A stretch of 64,000 nt of DNA from Dicyema japonicum (taxonomy: Eukaryota; Dicyemida; Rhombozoa; Dicyemidae), in contig RDEW01000051.1 in assembly GCA_011109175.1 (NCBI GenBank), forward strand, positions 180,685 through 244,684. Direction: 5' to 3'. Position 1 is the first letter of the stretch; every line of letters starts with the position of its first letter. Shown here piece after piece: positions 58,760 through 64,000 of the stretch. The translations under genes were made by a program, and so were the position numbers. A model generated the notes under the pieces. It did no database searches, was not told the origin of the DNA, and saw nothing but the letters and a program-made list of their open reading frames with translations.

Positions 58760-60241
58760 GATTCTCAAAATAACTGTCGACGTTGTACAATCTACAACTT
58801 AAATAGACTTAACCGCAATAATCACTTAAATATCACGTGAACTTACGGTGACTCATATCTTTCGTAAACGACATTGATCTACATTTAAGACTCCCATTAA
58901 TGTGACTGTTTCTATTTTAGTTGAAGAGCCTCCCCCGATGATTGAATCATTAATGCCTTACACTTCACTAAATCCTAATCAATTTAAATCGATACTGGCT
59001 ATTGATCTTTGCCCATAATTGCTGAGTGTTGCCTCTTGTGGTAGCGAGGGAGATCAAATGGGAGAGCTTCTGGTGTTTACTTTGGTGAAGCCTTGAATAT
59101 CACGTGACCTCTTTCACGTGACCCTTACTAATTCAGCAGCCTGGTATCTATTTATGACTCACTTTTGTGCAACTAAATCATTTCCTGTCCACGTGGTCCG
59201 TGGGTGATCTGTTTCTTCCAACTTGTATGAGCGCCAACACTATCAGCTGGACGCTTGAGGGCAGCCAACCCCCTCCAAGGATCCTCGTCTTTATTAGACC
59301 ATTAGCCGAAAATACTTCCTATATTTTTGTAGGTCAGCCTTTATTTGGGGATGTGTAAGACCTCGCCTGGACGTCCACCAACTTGGTTATTTTTTTGATG
59401 TGATCTCTCATCATTGCGTCATGCCTGGTAAGAAAAATTCTTGGAAACGGAAAAGGGTTAATTAGTCGACATTAGAATAGAAAAAAATATGAAGAGACGT
59501 TCACATCACAAAAAAGTCTCCGTAAATAACATGTTTAACAAACCCCACATGAATGTGAAGACCACCAATCAGAAATAAACCATCCGACTGATATTTGAAA
59601 GCACGGGTTTTAGCTGCTACGTTCCTGTTGGCCACGTGTTTCCTTCACTTAAAGGTGTCGATTGAACAGAGTTAAGTGTCACAAGAACAACTCATCGATG
59701 CTCTAAAACGTTCTGTGGAACTGACACGAGGATTCTAATAAAATCTAATTTAAATATAAATGGAAGTAACGTCGGTTTCTCTAGGACTGAAATAGCTAAT
59801 GAGAGGAAGCGCATTATGGAGATGCTTCAGTATGCTAGTCACGTATGATTCTGTTCGGTTTTTTTAAAATTGACCAAAACATGGCAGAAAATTTCATCAC
59901 AGAGAACTACGTCGCAGCACGTCACGTTCAGTGCTTCCTGAAATTCTTAATGAGGATCTGAAACTGGTGAAGAAAGCAATGAGCAACAGCAAAGACCCTA
60001 TGATCTGAAAAGTCTGCCGTTAAACAGAGGAGGGCGGAAGAGAGGAAGAGCAAACTAATCAAAGCGAGGTACATCAGAATTAAACGTCTCTATGCTAGCT
60101 TGCTTTCACGAAGAAACAAAGACAAAGTTCAGCAGCACCATCCCGCGTCCGTGGTACTCCATTGCACAACCTCTCCAAGCGCCTAATTATTAAGGATCAC
60201 CCAGGCAACATATAACAAGAATAAATCGTAAAAAAATGAAA

Positions 60242-60384
60242 TCAGTCAATTCTGATCTTCCGGGCAATCAAACCCGGTAGCAGATGCTTAATATAGACTG
60301 CGAGCCGATGTTTCAGGGGTTCCGATGAGAATGTGGGAATCGTTTTGATCACTGATAGGCTTCACAATCTCCTGGCCACATATT
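60242..60384 (-). pseudogene. Truncated SDR 3' fragment, unit 3
   Basis: Same truncation and junction as in unit 2. The block CAGGGGTTCCGATG has an extra T relative to unit 2, so this fragment is also frame-shifted. Confidence 0.75.
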
Positions 60385-60847
60385 GCCCCACGTTTTGTAG
60401 CCACTACCAAGCGAACCGTTAAGTAGTTACTCTGTAAGGGAGTAAGTTCAAGTCTGTTAGCTGCAATAGTAGGGCTTTTTCTCAACGTAAAGCTGACCCA
60501 CGTGCAGAAGAGACAACATAGAGTTACATATTAACCCCCAAAATTACCAAAAAGAAGTTATTTGATGTATGGAACTGGACTCCTAATCGAGTACCAGCTG
60601 CCAAGAGACAGTCAGCATGGCGATTCCAAGACGCTGAGAGTATCATCTCCGTCAACGGGTTCTCAGAGTCCTGTTGCGACACGCTTAATTAGCTGTCAAC
60701 CATGACATCCCAGAGTACCCCCGTTAGTAAAAAACGTCATGAGCAACGAAAACAGATTTCAATATTAAAAGCGTAAATATCGTCAATAATTGACACACTT
60801 AGGTGAGTAAATCCTTCAGAGGTAACAGCGAATCATCAAGGCACGTG

Positions 60848-62517
60848 TCAAAACATTTCAACTAAAATAACCGGAAAAACGACTCTATCATGTGGACCCC
60901 ACGTGTGCTTCAAATTCAAAGTAGAAATAAGATTTCGCACACAAAACAATTCCTCAATGTCAATAATACACTTTGGGACGCAATAACTTCCAAACATCGA
61001 AACAACAACAGACCTGGCACGTGTCATTAACAAAAATACAAATTTTCAGCATTTCTTGACAGATAGCGGGAAATTTCAGCCAAATTAGGAGAAATTGACT
61101 CCAAAATGTTCAGAATAGCCGACGGAGTCACCAAATTCTTCACCTTCTTACTAATGCGGCCACTTGTACGAAGTACTCCCGAATAATCTCGTATTTCTGG
61201 TCCTCTATGAGTTCAGAGTAGTCCCACCACACATCCTTTAATGAAAAGCAAGAATACAGAATCACTAAGCAAATCTACATTTTCTCCCACGTGGTCAATA
61301 AGCCTGAATAAAGCCAAACAGTACTTTTTAGTCAAATCTCTCATATTCTTGTCAAAAAATGACATGACCAAGCTTTGGTAGTACCCCTTCAGGAAAACGG
61401 AGAAGTTTGCTTTGATCTTCAGCAAGGTGGCACATAGAAAGTTTATGTAGTCCCTCAGAATCGTCAAGTTGTGTATGGATAGGAACATCACTGGACGCCT
61501 CCAATTGGCTCAGCATATTTTTTAACTGAATAAATCATAAATCACCTGATTTCTCGTCCATGGAGCCAATTCGGTAGAGGAATCACCAAAAATGGCAGAG
61601 AACTGAGTCACTGACTCGAACACATGCTCTCTGTAGAGTTCTACAAGGCTGGAAATCTTCTCAAATGAGGATAAATTGTTGTTTATGGACATAATTCTGC
61701 AGTTTACTCCATTCGTTCTTCCCTACAGGTAAATAGCAAGTAAACCTGCAAAAAGCACTTCCTGAGTTCACCCTCAGTAAATCTCCCGCTTTTTCTAAGG
61801 ACGGTGACGACTTTAAGAAGTTCAGAGACTCGACCTGAACCGCTTTTTAGCTGAGCCAGAAGAAGGTCCACCATTCTGTCGTAGCTGGACTCAATCATGT
61901 GAAGTATTTTCCGGATTATAAATCTTCTTACATTTATTATAGGTATTGGAGAAAGCTTCTTCCAAAGGGTGAGGATTTGGTGGACCTCATCGTAGTTACC
62001 CTCCTCTATTAAGGAGTCAACCGTCTTGGGCATCCTCAGAATGCAGGCCACGTCCTCAATTTCTCTTTGGTTCAAAAACCTATTCAAATAATAAAATTAT
62101 TTTTTAATTTAAAAATAAATAATAAACATTTTAATTATTTAAAAAATTAAATAATAATACTAAAATAAGAAATAAAATAATTTTGCAAAGTTAAATACAT
62201 TACGGTACTTACAAGGTTTGGTCCACTTTGAAATCGCTCATGTCTGGCTTGATAGACTCAATGCTCAACTTTAAGGCTGATATTTGAGAGGTCATTTGAG
62301 TCCGCTTAGGGTAACTAAGGAAAGGACATTATTGTTGATTTGTTCGATGCTCTGAGAGAACTTTATGAAAGATCCATAGTGAGAGAACGTATTGTTCGAC
62401 ATTTCTTCGATTACGCTGTTTATTTCTGATTCAATTTCATTTGGTTTATTTACTAATGGGGTTATTGGTAACATTACATAATTTTGATATATTTTCAGAG
62501 ATGTTATCACTAGACAT
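60848..62517 (-). pseudogene. COG8: COG8 copy, unit 3, with frame-breaking indels
   Basis: Same architecture as unit 1. An extra A in GGATAGGAACATC (about 61478-61490) shifts the frame in the central domain. A second difference (CACCTTCTTACT against CACCTTCTTCACT) at about 61140-61152 removes a base. The CCCACCACACATCC region at about 61223 also differs. Three independent lesions make decay somewhat more likely here than in unit 1. Confidence 0.65.
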
Positions 62518-62955
62518 GTGTGACTCACAAAGATCAATTATTTAAATTAAATTTAATAAATTCAAAGTTATATTTATTATTTATTAAATTAACAGCAGAT
62601 ACTAAAATAAACGGTAGATAATAGAGAGATTCCTTCCAATATCACGCATAAGGTCTTTCAGAATTAGCCGAAGAGGGAAAACATCCAGAGGGAGAAACTT
62701 CTTCAATACAAAAGAATCTCAACTCTCTATTATTTATAGTAATGTAGGCGGCGGATTCCTCGAAACACAAAATTTGAGCATATCGTTTGATTTTTTCCCT
62801 TTCTCCAGTCAATGAATTTATCGAGTTGTCATGAAAATCTTAATTTTTTTCAATTGCTTATCGTGTTGATTCCACTAGAACCATATTTTATAATTGATAT
62901 TTTCAAAAAAACTAATATATTTTTTATTTTTTATATTAATAATTTTTCCAATGAA

Positions 62956-63505
62956 ATGTTTTCTGAAAAATTATTTTCGTATTTTGAGCATTCACATCGC
63001 GGCTCTGGGGTCTCGCAGATTTGTACTGTGACATTTTATAAAATAAATTAGGGAAGAAGATATTCTTTTAGAAAAAAATTGAACTATCAAAAGGCTGAAC
63101 TGACAAATAAAAGCAATGAATTTAATATGTGTCCTGAAATACTTGACTATTCTTTAAATTTTGTTGGAGAGGTTAAAGAGACTGGTGAGAATGTTATTCG
63201 GCTCTTCAAGGGTTAAAAAATTATTTTAAAACAGCTTGAATTGTTTAAATGGAATGCAGAGGTTAAATCAAATTTCAAGAAAGGAAATGAGTTTTATAAC
63301 AGAATTGGTTTTTCAAAAATAAATTTTTCTTTATCACTCCTTCTAGCTGCCCAAAATAGGAGATTAGGTGGAGTCTTACTGTAAGTTGTAATTCGATTCA
63401 TTTAATAACTTTTTGATTAGACAAACGACAGAAGATTATGAGAGAGCATCAACTCCGACTAATCCAACTATCAGTTATGGTTGTGGCGCTGGGGAACAAA
63501 CTTAG
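62956..63505 (+). CDS. Unassigned spliced gene at unit end, unit 3
   Basis: The best copy of exon 1 (MFSEKLFSYFEHSHRGSGVS, then QICT and the 24-nt intron). Later it has an extra A in TTTTAAAACAG and one missing T in GCGCTGGGG relative to the other units. TAG is at 63503-63505. Confidence 0.45.
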
Positions 63506-63508
63506 CCA

Positions 63509-64000
63509 CCCACGTGTCCAAATGTTCCACATCTCTTTCAGTGCACAAGACACCAGCATGAGTACTCGTGGACTTGTCGATCTATGAGAGCAATCGGAAT
63601 TTACCGCGTCTACTTATCCCCCTGCAAGTTAGTGAAGTCGGGGTAATGACGTCAGGGGGTCAAAAGTTAGAATTACTAAGCCCACGTGATTTAAAGAAAA
63701 CTTGGGAAATATTACACAAAAGTTAGTAAATTAAACAACAGAAGTCTTGGGGCTCCTTTTCGCGCTTCGAGCGACTTGGGGACGAAGAAAGACAAAATAA
63801 TCAGACACAAATAAAAAAATGCGATAAATTCGAAGGAAATCAGAGACCCAAAGACCTTCCCAATACTCAAGTCACATTTGAGGGATGCTGCGTATATGCT
63901 CTCAAACATCACGGGAGCAATGGATCTGCAATATTTCCCAATCAAACCTGAAGAGGCACGACAGCGACAATCCGATTCCATTCACGGTCCCCACATCCTT
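63509..64000. repeat. Tandem array unit 4, start only
   Basis: The unit boundary motif CCCACGTGTCCAAATG is followed by the same 200-bp leader. From 63712 comes the 3' end of a fourth minus-strand MFS gene copy (last helix ISFEFIAFFYLCLIILSFFV), cut by the window end. The array continues beyond the window. Confidence 0.9.

Larger units (their letters stand above)
56912..63508. repeat. Tandem array unit 3, short form (about 6.6 kb)
   Basis: Shares both internal deletion junctions with unit 2 (60384/60385 and about 60570) and the same boundary motif. Most differences from unit 2 are one-base indels in homopolymers plus scattered substitutions. Confidence 0.9.

Noticed and set aside
60288..60485. 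Minus-strand frame apparently fusing SDR-like and other sequence in unit 3
   Set aside because: It crosses deletion junction 1 in the wrong SDR frame and is a by-product of the rearrangement.

Overview
This window is animal nuclear DNA, most probably from a dicyemid mesozoan. No database was searched, so the taxon is an inference. The genes belong to eukaryotic and mostly metazoan families (SIX homeobox, MED27, TRNT1, COG8, SMPDL3, LRRC74, beta-1,3-galactosyltransferase). They use standard stop codons and are split by extremely short GT-AG introns. I could place about 50 introns by restoring the reading frame of a recognisable protein. Nearly all are 20-29 nt, and only one in RMND1 and one in COG8 exceed 100 nt. 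Introns this short in animal genes are the hallmark of dicyemids.

Region 1 (1-15 kb) is a mosaic of dispersed repeats. It holds a galactosyltransferase (about 574-1338), a cathepsin D-like aspartic protease (5466-6753), a guanylate kinase (9073-9787, minus) and an unassigned membrane-protein ORF (14326-14739, minus), together with hAT and LINE remnants. Region 2 (15-36.7 kb) has tRNA-Trp(CCA), LINE reverse-transcriptase relics, a SIX3/6-type homeobox gene (18495-19396), COX6C (20612-20867), SMPDL3-like phosphodiesterase (22827-24003, minus), LRRC74-like (26998-28235), TRNT1 (29880-31194, minus), an enkurin-domain protein (32043-32833, minus) and NAA40 (35043-35690). A tRNA-like short element with perfect 13-bp target-site duplications lies at 31347-31419.

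Region 3 (36.7 kb to the end) is a head-to-tail tandem array. Unit 1 (36711-50307, about 13.6 kb) carries a ZIFL-like MFS transporter, SDR dehydrogenase, RMND1, MED27, a RING protein, an R3HCC1-like protein, COG8 and an unassigned gene. Units 2 and 3 (about 6.6 kb each) and the start of unit 4 share two internal deletions. These remove RMND1, MED27, RING and R3HCC1 and cut SDR to its 3' end, but keep MFS, COG8 and the unassigned gene. A shortened unit therefore appears to have been amplified after it formed.

Two further points stand out. The palindrome CACGTG is strongly over-represented, with about 60 sites in the first 50 kb by eye, and it sits at every unit boundary of the array. Many genes also need a single-nucleotide shift, usually in a homopolymer, to keep frame, and the array copies differ from one another at homopolymers. 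This looks like residual sequencing error, so apparent frameshifts should not be taken as pseudogenes without read support.

The genes are unrelated housekeeping, mitochondrial and signalling loci. I see no operon-like functional grouping and no evidence of a dedicated defence or biosynthetic system.
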